Positions 5,833 through 13,616 of a stretch of DNA of 32,843 bases are shown here, piece after piece (position 1 is the first letter of the stretch; each line of letters begins with the position of its first letter). This DNA is from JAVXAG01 sp040307645. GTDB lineage: Bacteria > Bacillota > Clostridia > Peptostreptococcales > Anaerovoracaceae. The notes under the pieces are model-generated. The model was not told the origin of the DNA, ran no database searches, and was given only the letters and a program-made list of their open reading frames with translations. The translations under genes were made by a program, and so were the position numbers. The DNA is taken from assembly GCA_040307645.1 (NCBI GenBank), contig JAWRJF010000052.1:1-32843 (forward strand). The letters are read 5' to 3'.

Positions 5833-8390
5833 AATGAAGAAATATATTCTCTAATATCCTTTTCTAAATCCATAACCTCTTGTTCAAAAGCCTTTGAAGA
5901 AACTCTTAAAGCACCATGTCCCATAATTATTAACTGTTCAAGTCCATCAGATGTTACAACGCGAACTTTATGATTTCTTCCAATCTTGTGAGTAACCTTT
6001 TCTATGTACATATCGGCCGTTTCAGCCTCTTTTGTATAAACAACATTAATATTTCTTACCTGTTCTACACTTCCCTTATTACCTTTTACCTTATATGCAT
6101 CAAATACAACTATAAGTTGGCACTGTTTTACGCCTTGATAATTGCATAGAATGTCGATAAGAGCATCTCTTGCTGCTCCAAAATCCACTATGGCCATTTC
6201 CTTTAATTCCTGCCAACTGTGTATCAAGTTATAACCATCAATTAATAAATACTCTGGTCCTTGAAAAGTAGGAGTGCTTTTAGGAGAATAAGAAAAACTA
6301 TCTTCTTTCTTTGGTTTTACAATTTTGCTACCAATATTAGATCTTCGTTGTATTTTTCCATAAGTCTTCTCAAAGATTTCATTAAGCTCTGACTCGCTTA
6401 TTTCTTTTAAATTCTGGGTTTTAATGCTATTATTTATATTGGAATCTAACTCTTCACAATCCTTAATAGAATCCATATAGCTTTCAAGATCCATATAATC
6501 TCTGACTTTATCCCACTTTACAATAAATCCACTACCGCCTTGGCAAAATACTGAATCACTAGTATTTTCTATATCAGACTCTGGATCATAACCTATTTTT
6601 TCTATTATGTCTTCGGCATTATGACAAGGATAATATCCATCTAATACACACGAAAGCCTTCCCTTTCCTTTAGTATAATTGTTAATAAGGTTTTGATATC
6701 CTCTCATTTCATACACAGGACATTTTCCATGAATAATTGACATGTCTCCGTCTGTTTCAGGAGGATCTATTGTGCCTGACATTCCTTGAATATCCGCCAT
6801 GGCTCTTCCTACATTTTCACTTGGAACACAAAGAGAAAAATAATACCAAGGCTCTAATAAAACACTTTCAGCCGCCATAAGGCCTTGTCTTACTCCCCGA
6901 TAAGTAGCCTGTCTGAAATCTCCGCCTTCTGTATGTTTCTTATGGGCCTTTCCAAGAACTAAAGAAATCTTCATATCAGTAATTGCAGATCCGGTTAAAA
7001 CACCAACATGATTTTTTTCCTCAAGGTGAGAAATAATCAAGCGTTGCCAGTTTTTGTCTAAAATGTCTTCACTACAAAGGGTATCAAAAGTTAAACCGCT
7101 GCCCGGTTCCATAGGTTCCATAAGCAAATGTACCTCAGCATAATGCCTTAATGGTTCAAAATGTCCAATTCCCTCCACAACATTAGCAATGGTCTCTTTA
7201 TATACTATATTACCCATCCCAAAATTTATATCAAGGTCAAATCGCTGTTTTATTAAGGTTTTTATTATGTCTAGCTGCATTTCGCCCATCAGCTTTACAT
7301 GTATTTCTGAAAGGTGGTCATTCCAGCTTAGGTATAGCTTTGGCTCTTCTTCTTCTAATTGTTTTAGCTTCTTAAATACTGTATGCGGATCACTTCCAGA
7401 GGGTATTTCAACCTTATAAGTCAAAACCGGTTCTAGTAATTCTGATTCAGAATCAATTTCCATGCCAATTCCCTGCCCAGGATATGAATTTATTAAGCCT
7501 GTAGCAGCAACAATTTGCCCAGGAAATACCTGATCTGATGTGGAGTATTTTTGGCCAGAATAAATCCTTAGCTGATTAATCTTTTCACCATTTATTATAT
7601 CTTTAACCTTAAGAATTCCACCCGTAACTTTCATAAAGGTAATTCTATTACCCTGACTGTCTCTCCCAATTTTAAAAACTTTTGCTCCAAATTCGTCGCT
7701 ATAGTCATTTTCAAAAGTAAGATCCCTTAATGCTTGTACAAGCTGGTCAACACCTTCAAGTTTTAAAGCAGAACCAAAATAACAAGGGAAAATCTTTCTT
7801 TCAAAAATAGCTTTTTTCAAGGCTTTCTCATTAATATTCCCTGTTGTAATATACTCTTCTAATAGTTTTTCATCACATGTAGCAATACTCTCTTCATATA
7901 TACCTTGATCCCTTTTATTAGAAAAATCAACAAAATTATCCTTAAAGATATTTTTTAATTCTTCAACAAGTTCAAATCTTTCCTTCCATACTAAATCCAT
8001 TTTGTTTAAAAAGATAAATGTAGGTATATTGTGTTTTTCTAGAAGTCTCCATAATGTTTCAGTATGGCTTTGTACACCTTCACTGCCACTGACAACCAAA
8101 ATGGCATAATCAAGAACCTGAAGGGTTCTCTCCATTTCAGCGGAAAAATCCACGTGACCAGGCGTGTCAAGTAATGTAATCTCCACATCTTGGGATAACT
8201 TTATTAAAGCTTGTTTTGAAAAAATTGTTATTCCCCTATTTCTTTCTATTGAGTCGTTGTCAAGAAAAGAGTCTCCATGGTCTACTCTACCTAGCTTCTT
8301 TATTTCACCAGCGCTATAAAGAAGTCCCTCAGAAAGAGTAGTTTTTCCTGAATCAACATGTGCTAAAATCCCTACTACTAATCTTTTCAT
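5829..8390 (-). CDS. TetM/EF-G-like ribosomal GTPase fused to a YacP/Rae1-type NYN endoribonuclease
   Basis: The 853-residue protein has two parts. Residues 1 to about 650 are a translational GTPase of the EF-G/TetM type: G1 AHVDSGKT (10-17), G2 RGITI (52-56), G3 DTPGH (75-79), G4 NKMD (129-132), then the later EF-G-like domains. After a polar linker (about 660-711), residues 712-853 match YacP/Rae1, a NYN/PIN-like nuclease known in Bacillus to cut mRNA in the ribosomal A site. Acidic residues expected in the active site are present: LLIDGYN (Asp718), VVFDAYK (Asp764), AETADMYIE (Asp793) and TSDGLEQ (Asp815). The start follows AAAAGGA. The fusion suggests a GTPase that docks at the A site and delivers a nuclease there. 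Tetracycline resistance should not be assumed from the TetM-like half. There is no frameshift at the junction. Confidence 0.88.
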   Translation of the reverse strand: MKRLVVGILAHVDSGKTTLSEGLLYSAGEIKKLGRVDHGDSFLDNDSIERNRGITIFSKQALIKLSQDVEITLLDTPGHVDFSAEMERTLQVLDYAILVVSGSEGVQSHTETLWRLLEKHNIPTFIFLNKMDLVWKERFELVEELKNIFKDNFVDFSNKRDQGIYEESIATCDEKLLEEYITTGNINEKALKKAIFERKIFPCYFGSALKLEGVDQLVQALRDLTFENDYSDEFGAKVFKIGRDSQGNRITFMKVTGGILKVKDIINGEKINQLRIYSGQKYSTSDQVFPGQIVAATGLINSYPGQGIGMEIDSESELLEPVLTYKVEIPSGSDPHTVFKKLKQLEEEEPKLYLSWNDHLSEIHVKLMGEMQLDIIKTLIKQRFDLDINFGMGNIVYKETIANVVEGIGHFEPLRHYAEVHLLMEPMEPGSGLTFDTLCSEDILDKNWQRLIISHLEEKNHVGVLTGSAITDMKISLVLGKAHKKHTEGGDFRQATYRGVRQGLMAAESVLLEPWYYFSLCVPSENVGRAMADIQGMSGTIDPPETDGDMSIIHGKCPVYEMRGYQNLINNYTKGKGRLSCVLDGYYPCHNAEDIIEKIGYDPESDIENTSDSVFCQGGSGFIVKWDKVRDYMDLESYMDSIKDCEELDSNINNSIKTQNLKEISESELNEIFEKTYGKIQRRSNIGSKIVKPKKEDSFSYSPKSTPTFQGPEYLLIDGYNLIHSWQELKEMAIVDFGAARDALIDILCNYQGVKQCQLIVVFDAYKVKGNKGSVEQVRNINVVYTKEAETADMYIEKVTHKIGRNHKVRVVTSDGLEQLIIMGHGALRVSSKAFEQEVMDLEKDIREYISSL

Positions 8391-8428
8391 TTATATTATC
8401 CTTTTTATCTAAGTCAACCAATACCGGC

Positions 8429-9793
8429 TTATTTCCTGTCATTCATCCATACATATTCTTTTTCTTCTGCTACAGCCTTATATGCAGGACGAATAATTTT
8501 ATCAGTATTAATAAGTTCCTCCATACGGTGAGCGCTCCATCCTACAATTCTTGCCATTGCAAAAATAGGAGTAAATAGTTCTTTAGGAATACCCAGCATC
8601 GAATATGTTAAACCACTGTAAAAGTCAACGTTAGGGCTTACTCCTTTATATATTTTTCTCTTCTCTGAAATAATCTTAGGTGCAAGTCTTTCCACCTTTG
8701 AATAAAGTCTAAAGTCCTTTTCCCTACCTTCCTCCTTAGAGAGTTTTCCAACAAATTCTCTAAAGATTTCAGCCCTAGGGTCTGAAACTGAATAAATTGC
8801 ATGTCCCATACCATATATAAGACCCTTTTTATCAAAGGCTTCTTTGCTTAATAACTTTGTCAAGTAATATGATATAGCATCCTCATCTTCAAGATCAGAA
8901 ACATTTTGTTTAAGGTCATCCATCATTTCAACTACCTTTATGTTAGCACCACCATGTTTAGGTCCCTTTAGAGATGACAATGCAGCTGCCATAACAGAAT
9001 AGGTATCGCTTCCAGACGACGATACAACATGAGTTGTAAAAGTAGAGTTATTTCCTCCACCATGCTCCATGTGTAAGATCAAAGCTAAGTCCAAAACATG
9101 AGCCTCTAGATCAGTATAATTCTTGTCTGGTCTTAACATACGCAAAATGTTTTGTGCACAACTTAACGACTCATCAGGTCTGTGTATATAAAGACTTTCA
9201 TTGCGTTCGTAATGGTTATAACAATGATAACCATAAACTGCCAGCATTGGAAAGACACTTATTAACATCATACATTGACGCAATACGTTTTCAATAGAAA
9301 TATCACCTGCTTTGTTATCGTAAGATGCAAGAGTCAAAATACTTCTGCTTAATGAGTTCATCATATCTTTACTAGGTGCCTTCATTATTACATCTCTAGT
9401 AAAATTAGTTGGCAAAATACGGCTATCTGACAAAACCTTCTTTATCTCCTCAAGCTGCTCTTTATTAGGCAGTTTTCCCATAAGCAAAAGATATGTTATC
9501 TCTTCATATCCGTAGCGCTTATCTTCAATAAAGCCCCTCACTATATCAAAGATATTATAACCCCTATAAAGAAGCTTTCCTTCACACGGCACCGATTTTC
9601 CATTTACGATTTTAGAACTGTCAATCTGAGAAATATTAGTCAATCCGCTTAATACACCTTTTCCCTGCTTGTCCCTTAAACCTCGCTTTACTCCATATTT
9701 TTCATACAATTCATATTCTATCTTACTGTTCTCTACTAATTGGTCACTATTCTTTTCCGCATATTTTTTTAAATTGTCCAGTTGTACATTCAT
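8429..9793 (-). CDS. gltA: Citrate synthase (Si-type family)
   Basis: The 454-residue protein condenses oxaloacetate and acetyl-CoA to citrate in the cytoplasm. Conserved residues are visible: His244 in HMEHGGGNNS, His280 in GPKHGGAN, His331 in YGMGHAIY, Arg340 in SDPR, and the catalytic Asp of NVDFYSG near 388. The N-terminal extension (about 45 residues) is common in clostridial forms. Aconitase and isocitrate dehydrogenase genes are not adjacent, so its likely job is glutamate precursor supply, though a methylcitrate synthase role is possible. The gene is divergent from a ferredoxin gene. Its -10 (TATAAT, minus strand 9846-9841) has the palindrome at 9855-9869 over its -35 region. Confidence 0.95.
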   Translation of the reverse strand: MNVQLDNLKKYAEKNSDQLVENSKIEYELYEKYGVKRGLRDKQGKGVLSGLTNISQIDSSKIVNGKSVPCEGKLLYRGYNIFDIVRGFIEDKRYGYEEITYLLLMGKLPNKEQLEEIKKVLSDSRILPTNFTRDVIMKAPSKDMMNSLSRSILTLASYDNKAGDISIENVLRQCMMLISVFPMLAVYGYHCYNHYERNESLYIHRPDESLSCAQNILRMLRPDKNYTDLEAHVLDLALILHMEHGGGNNSTFTTHVVSSSGSDTYSVMAAALSSLKGPKHGGANIKVVEMMDDLKQNVSDLEDEDAISYYLTKLLSKEAFDKKGLIYGMGHAIYSVSDPRAEIFREFVGKLSKEEGREKDFRLYSKVERLAPKIISEKRKIYKGVSPNVDFYSGLTYSMLGIPKELFTPIFAMARIVGWSAHRMEELINTDKIIRPAYKAVAEEKEYVWMNDRK

Positions 9794-9854
9794 ACATAAT
9801 CCCCTCCCTAACTTTAACTCTTTACTTAACTAATGATGTAATTATACCATATTG

Positions 9855-9869
9855 TGTGATATTATCACA
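9855..9869. promoter_or_regulatory. Palindromic operator between citrate synthase and ferredoxin genes
   Basis: TGTGATATTATCACA is a perfect 7-bp inverted repeat around one central base. It resembles CRP/FNR-type sites (TGTGA...TCACA) but has five rather than six bases between half-sites. It overlaps the -35 region of the citrate synthase promoter. On the other strand it sits about 41 bp before the start predicted from a TATTAT at 9891-9896. A second inverted repeat, CATATTGT (9848-9855) with ACAATATG (9882-9889), surrounds the rightward promoter. The regulator is unknown. Confidence 0.55.
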
Positions 9870-9927
9870 TACATGAATTTTACAATATGTTATTATGTTT
9901 TCCATATTGACTTTCGGAGGTATTTTA

Positions 9928-10140
9928 ATGAGAAAAGCAAAAGTTAACAGATCCCATTGCGTTGCCTGTGGATGCTGTACTAAGGTTTGTCCTAAAAAAG
10001 CAATTAAAGTTCATAAAGGCTTATTTGCTAAAGTTAACGTTTCCAACTGTGTAGGCTGCGGTATATGTGTAAAAAATTGCCCGGCATCAATTATTATCTT
10101 GGAGGATTTAGACAATGAAAAAAATCAAGAAATGGTATGA
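9928..10140 (+). CDS. 2x[4Fe-4S] ferredoxin
   Basis: The 70-residue protein carries two complete cluster motifs: Cys11, 14, 17 and 21, and Cys41, 44, 47 and 51, each ending in CP as in clostridial ferredoxins. It should shuttle electrons. The ATG at 9928 follows CGGAGG at 9915-9920; the longer in-frame reading from 9895 lacks a binding site. Its last 26 bases overlap the following membrane Fe-S gene, so the two are translationally linked and probably work together. The donor and final acceptor are not encoded nearby. Confidence 0.92.
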   Translation: MRKAKVNRSHCVACGCCTKVCPKKAIKVHKGLFAKVNVSNCVGCGICVKNCPASIIILEDLDNEKNQEMV

Positions 10141-10711
10141 TTATCTTTGGATTCTATCCCCCATATATATAACTTTAGGTTTTTTTAATATTCTCTTTGC
10201 ATGGCTAGGGATGATTGCCTTTCTACTTCCACTTTTAATCGCAGTTTTTGGAGGAGGAAAAGCTTATTGTAACATGTTTTGTGCACGAGGCCAGTTATTC
10301 CAACTATTAGGAGAAAAATTCAAACTTACAAGAAACAAACAATGCCCTAAGTGGCTTTACTCTAAATGGTTCAGATATGGGTTCTTAACCTTTTTTATGA
10401 CAATGTTTATATTGATGGTATATAACACTTATCTAGTTTTTGGAGGAGTTTCTGATCTACGTCAAGTTGTTACACTGCTTTGGACCTTCAAACTTCCATG
10501 GCATTTTGCTTATACACTGCCTGCAACACCTTGGGTAGCACAGTATGCCTTTGGCTTTTATAGCGTAATGCTAACTTCAACCTGCTTAGGACTAATTACT
10601 ATGATGTTATTTAAACCAAGAACATGGTGCGTATACTGCCCAATGGGTACAATGACTCAGGGAATCTGCCAATTAAAAAATATAGGAAAAAAGAATACTT
10701 CAATTGAATAA
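10115..10711 (+). CDS. Membrane-bound 4Fe-4S protein (NapH-like)
   Basis: This 198-residue integral membrane protein has about four hydrophobic segments (roughly residues 13-48, 85-110, 140-165). Two cysteine motifs face each other, YCNMFCARG near 53 and WCVYCPMG near 172, as in the NapH/CcoG-type membrane iron-sulfur proteins. It starts inside the ferredoxin gene behind GGAGG. The pair probably forms a membrane electron-transfer module: ferredoxin at the cytoplasmic face, quinol or another carrier in the membrane. The physiological acceptor is unknown. It lacks the C-terminal ferredoxin domain of larger NapH proteins, which the separate upstream ferredoxin may supply. Confidence 0.8.
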   Translation: MKKIKKWYDYLWILSPIYITLGFFNILFAWLGMIAFLLPLLIAVFGGGKAYCNMFCARGQLFQLLGEKFKLTRNKQCPKWLYSKWFRYGFLTFFMTMFILMVYNTYLVFGGVSDLRQVVTLLWTFKLPWHFAYTLPATPWVAQYAFGFYSVMLTSTCLGLITMMLFKPRTWCVYCPMGTMTQGICQLKNIGKKNTSIE

Positions 10712-10749
10712 TAATAGGGGAGCATCATGATGCTCCCCTATTATTATTC
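10706..10749. terminator. 44-bp perfect palindrome, bidirectional terminator
   Basis: Positions 10706-10727 are exactly complementary to 10728-10749, with no spacer (a tetraloop would form in RNA). The GC core AGGGGAGCATCA is flanked by A/T-rich ends. It sits exactly between the convergent membrane Fe-S gene and arsC. Confidence 0.9.
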
Positions 10750-11136
10750 TTAATGTGCTAGTTCTAATACTTTTTCTTCGATTTTTTTGATTACCGAAAT
10801 GAATTCCTCATCACTTTTTCCAGTGGGATCATCAATTCCCCAATCTTCCAGACGCTTGCAAGGTAAATAAGGACACTGCACGTTGCAACCCATAGTAATC
10901 ACAATATCAACAGATGGTATATCCTTAATCAGTTTTGAATATTGTGTTTTTTCCATATCGATTCCATATAATTTTTTCATAAGTCTTACCGAATCTTTAT
11001 TAATAAACGGCTTAGTTTCTATCCCTGCCGAATAAAAATCATACTTTTCTGATAATAGATATTTACCAAGGGCCTCGGCAATCTGACTACGACAGGAATT
11101 GTGTACACAAACAAATGCAACTTTTGGTTTATCCAT
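10750..11136 (-). CDS. arsC: Arsenate reductase, low-molecular-weight phosphatase type
   Basis: The 128-residue protein has the LMW-phosphatase P-loop CVHNSCRS (Cys10 to Arg16) and the DDPTG loop near 102-106 with the general-acid Asp. Cys84, Cys88 and Cys93 (MGCNVQCPYLPC) are placed to form the relay disulfides used by thioredoxin-linked ArsC. It reduces arsenate to arsenite in the cytoplasm. It is the last gene of the cluster with the redox protein, permease and arsR, which supports arsenic over a tyrosine-phosphatase role. The gap to the upstream gene is 59 bp. Confidence 0.88.
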   Translation of the reverse strand: MDKPKVAFVCVHNSCRSQIAEALGKYLLSEKYDFYSAGIETKPFINKDSVRLMKKLYGIDMEKTQYSKLIKDIPSVDIVITMGCNVQCPYLPCKRLEDWGIDDPTGKSDEEFISVIKKIEEKVLELAH

Positions 11137-11195
11137 TAAACTCCTCCATGATAATCTGAAATATAATTATCCACAATTAGATTTCAATATAAACA

Positions 11196-11489
11196 TTAAC
11201 CTCTGGCTTTTTCAATGATTTTAACCACTTCATCAGTCTTAAGTACCTTTCCATAAGCTACTACCTTACCGTCAATTACAAGAGCCGGCGTAGTCATTAC
11301 CCCATAAGCTGCAATTTGAGTAAAATCTGTAACATGATCAATGACAGTCTCCATTCCAAGCAATTCTAATGCTTCTAACGTATTTTTTTCAAGCTGATTA
11401 CATTTTGCACAACCAGAACCAAGAATTTTTACACTAGCTTTACTACACCCACAGCAACAACTCTCTTTCTTTTTTCCAAATAAACCCAT
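11196..11489 (-). CDS. Thioredoxin-like small redox-active disulfide protein
   Basis: The 97-residue protein has a CAKC redox motif in the GSGCAKCN context and a later cis-proline region (MTTPALVIDG), typical of the small thioredoxin/glutaredoxin-like proteins found with ArsP-type permeases. The N-terminus is unusual: MGLFGKKKESCCCGCS, with four cysteines that could bind metal. The start at 11489 was chosen because GGAGGT (11502-11497) lies 7 nt upstream; the longer in-frame ATG at 11504 overlaps that site and has none of its own. It probably supplies electrons to ArsC or handles thiol-bound arsenic. Confidence 0.87.
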   Translation of the reverse strand: MGLFGKKKESCCCGCSKASVKILGSGCAKCNQLEKNTLEALELLGMETVIDHVTDFTQIAAYGVMTTPALVIDGKVVAYGKVLKTDEVVKIIEKARG

Positions 11490-11521
11490 GATTAATACCT
11501 CCATTAAAATAATTTATGTGT

Positions 11522-12535
11522 TTATATAAATAAATATTGAAATACATTAAATAGATATCCAACTATTATTATACCAATCGTACATATGGCAATAAATGTT
11601 CCAAGTAACTTTGGTTTTACAGCTTTTCTAAGCATAATTATTGACGGCAAAGACAAAGTTGTAACAGCCATCATAAAAGATAATACTGTACCAAGTTGTG
11701 CACCTTTTGAAAGTAAGGCTTCTGCAACTGGAATAGTACCAAAAATATCTGCATACATAGGAATACCTAACAATGTGGCTAAGACTACGCCAAAGGAATT
11801 GTCTGAACCAAGAACATTTTCAATCCATTCTTTTGGTATCCAGTTATGAATTACCGCCCCAATCCCAACACCTATTAAAATATACGGAAATACTTTCTTA
11901 AATGTTGACATTACTTGCTCTTTAGCAAAAATCAATCTATCTTTATATGTTATTTCATCTAACTCTATGTCAACTGATGTCCCATTACGAATAAAGTCCT
12001 CAACTTGATTTTCTAAATGAAGTTTTTCGATTATAGTTCCACCGGCAACTGCAACTATAAGACCAACAATCACATATACAATAGCAACCTTAAAGCCGAA
12101 TATACTCATCAATAAAACCAGTGAACCTAAATCAACCATAGGAGATGAAATTAAAAACGAAAAAGTTACTCCAAGTTGTAGCCCTGCACTAGTAAACCCT
12201 ATAAACAGCGGAATAGATGAGCAAGAACAAAATGGGGTTACAGTTCCAAGTAAAGCACCAATGATATTTGCCCAAATCCCATGAAACTTACCCATTATTT
12301 TTTTACTTCTTTCCGGTGGAAAGTAACTTTGAATATACGAAATAATAAAAATTAAAAAACAAAGCAAAACAGTAATCTTTATAACATCATATAGAAAAAA
12401 CTGAATACTTCCTCCCAAGCTTTTATCTATATTAATACCTAAAATAGATAGAAAATTGCCCATCAACTCATTTAACCATTTCATACCTAAAATCTGATCT
12501 TGAATAAAACTGCCAATTTCTTTTAATATGCCCAT
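11522..12535 (-). CDS. ArsP/DUF318-type permease
   Basis: The 337-residue membrane protein has about eight to ten hydrophobic segments in two halves joined by an acidic cytoplasmic loop near residues 190-210. The signature TPFCSCSSIPLFIGF (about 101-115) is diagnostic of the family. A related PMYADIFGTIP segment is in the second half. Family members include exporters of trivalent organoarsenicals (ArsP); others are uncharacterised. The neighbours arsR, arsC and the redox protein support metalloid efflux. Whether the substrate is arsenite or methylarsenite cannot be decided. An upstream inverted repeat similar to the arsR operator suggests direct ArsR control. Confidence 0.88.
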   Translation of the reverse strand: MGILKEIGSFIQDQILGMKWLNELMGNFLSILGINIDKSLGGSIQFFLYDVIKITVLLCFLIFIISYIQSYFPPERSKKIMGKFHGIWANIIGALLGTVTPFCSCSSIPLFIGFTSAGLQLGVTFSFLISSPMVDLGSLVLLMSIFGFKVAIVYVIVGLIVAVAGGTIIEKLHLENQVEDFIRNGTSVDIELDEITYKDRLIFAKEQVMSTFKKVFPYILIGVGIGAVIHNWIPKEWIENVLGSDNSFGVVLATLLGIPMYADIFGTIPVAEALLSKGAQLGTVLSFMMAVTTLSLPSIIMLRKAVKPKLLGTFIAICTIGIIIVGYLFNVFQYLFI

Positions 12536-12559
12536 ACAAAATCCTCCTTAATTACATTT

Positions 12560-12575
12560 ATACATTTATATGTAT
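12560..12575. promoter_or_regulatory. Candidate ArsR operator of the permease operon
   Basis: ATACAT (12560-12565) and ATGTAT (12570-12575) form a perfect inverted repeat 25 bp before the permease start codon. The site and its flank (ATCTATAT) resemble the arsR upstream site at 12996-13019. Confidence 0.45.
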
Positions 12576-12592
12576 CTATATATAAAACTGTT

Positions 12593-12616
12593 AAAAAGGC
12601 AACCCGTTGATTGCCT
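12593..12616 (-). terminator. Intrinsic terminator or attenuator after arsR
   Basis: Read on the minus strand, AGGCAA, an 8-nt loop and TTGCCT are followed by five T residues. It lies 14 bp after the arsR stop and before the permease gene, so it partly or fully separates them. Confidence 0.75.
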
Positions 12617-12629
12617 ATAAAACAGCATA

Positions 12630-12944
12630 TTATTTACAGCTACTACATTTCTTATATGATAAAACTTTTTCCTCGCTGAGTATATACCTAAAAACCATTT
12701 TTTTTAGTCTTTGGCCTCCATCAAAAGATAAAGAGTAATGCATCCATTTTCCTTCCTTACAACTATCTACAAGCCCACTATCACATAAAATTTTCATATG
12801 ATGAGACAGTGTTGGTTGAGTAATATTTAATTCTTCTAAAATGACACAACCACATTTCTCTCCATCCTGTAATAGTTTGAGTATAGCTAAGCGATTTTCA
12901 TCAGCTAAGGCTTTTATCATTTTTACATCATCTTTATAGCTCAT
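12630..12944 (-). CDS. arsR: ArsR-family metalloregulator
   Basis: The 104-residue winged-helix repressor has the ArsR core: KALADENRLAILKLL, the recognition helix TQPTLSHHMKIL and the wing GKWMHYSL. Cys31 and Cys33 (KCGC) occupy the position of the inducer-binding cysteines of classical ArsR; Cys100 and Cys103 at the tail may add a third ligand. The start at 12944 was chosen because GAGGTGAGG is just upstream; the longer in-frame reading from 13001 would run through the presumed operator. It probably represses itself and the permease-trx-arsC genes, releasing DNA on binding As(III) or a similar metalloid. Confidence 0.92.
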   Translation of the reverse strand: MSYKDDVKMIKALADENRLAILKLLQDGEKCGCVILEELNITQPTLSHHMKILCDSGLVDSCKEGKWMHYSLSFDGGQRLKKMVFRYILSEEKVLSYKKCSSCK

Positions 12945-12995
12945 ATACCTCACCTCTATTGGATATTTCCTACTAATACAGAAGTAGAATAACAT

Positions 12996-13019
12996 ATACA
13001 TTGATAAATGTCAATATAT
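12996..13019. promoter_or_regulatory. Candidate ArsR operator upstream of arsR
   Basis: An inverted repeat with half-sites ATTGA (13000-13004) and TCAAT (13011-13015) extends to eight of nine paired bases on each side. It lies 52 bp before the arsR start, as expected for autoregulation. Confidence 0.55.
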
Positions 13020-13119
13020 CTATATTTATTAAAAAAACTAGCATATGTTAAATCATTATGATATAATTCATGGACAATATGCTAATTTTACATTAAAAAT
13101 CATTCAGGAGGTCTAATAT

Positions 13120-13518
13120 ATGTTAAAAGAATTTAAAGAGTTTGCATTAAAAGGAAATGTTTTAGATTTAGCAGTTGGTGTAATAATAGGTGGTGCATTT
13201 GGCAAAATTGTATCTTCATTGGTAAATGATATTCTAATGCCCCTAATCGGTGTACTCCTAGGAGGCGTTAATTTTACTGATTTAAAATATGTAATTACTC
13301 CAGCTAGTGAGAATGTTGCAGAGGTAGCTGTACTTTATGGTACATTTATACAATCCGTTGTGGATTTCTTAATTATATCATTCTCAATTTTCTTGTTTAT
13401 CAAGCTAATTTCATCAATGAAAAAGAAAGAACCAGAAAAACCTGCACCATCACCGGTCCCAACAGATGAAGCTGTTCTTCTTGAGGAAATCAGGGACTTG
13501 CTTAAGTCTAAACAATAA
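13120..13518 (+). CDS. mscL: Large-conductance mechanosensitive channel
   Basis: The 132-residue protein opens under membrane tension to release osmolytes during hypo-osmotic shock. The start MLKEFKEFALKGNVLDLAVG is characteristic and leads into the pore helix with GVIIGGAFGKIV. The second membrane segment is near residues 73-98, followed by the charged KKKEPEKP linker and the C-terminal helix EEIRDLLK. AGGAGG lies just upstream of the ATG. It is a single gene with its own terminator. Confidence 0.97.
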   Translation: MLKEFKEFALKGNVLDLAVGVIIGGAFGKIVSSLVNDILMPLIGVLLGGVNFTDLKYVITPASENVAEVAVLYGTFIQSVVDFLIISFSIFLFIKLISSMKKKEPEKPAPSPVPTDEAVLLEEIRDLLKSKQ

Positions 13519-13556
13519 TAAATTTTATGTAAACCTAAATACACAAACAAAAAAAC

Positions 13557-13607
13557 AAACTGGGCAACATGTTGCAAATCCGTTGCAGTATCATGTCCCA
13601 GTTTTTT
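13557..13607. terminator. Terminator between mscL and fau
   Basis: AAACTGGG (13557-13564) pairs with CCCAGTTT (13597-13604), and ACATG (13667 side of the bulge at 13567-13571) pairs with CATGT (13592-13596) after a 2-nt bulge. A T-run follows on the plus strand. It can also serve the convergent fau gene. Confidence 0.75.
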
Positions 13608-13616
13608 ATTTTACTT

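Noticed and set aside
5829..8390. Tetracycline resistance gene
   Set aside because: The TetM-like half is fused to a Rae1-type nuclease and has no mobile context. Resistance cannot be claimed from family resemblance.
11167..11175. Isolated TTATCCACA DnaA box in the ars cluster
   Set aside because: A single 9-mer match in a window of this size and composition is expected by chance.
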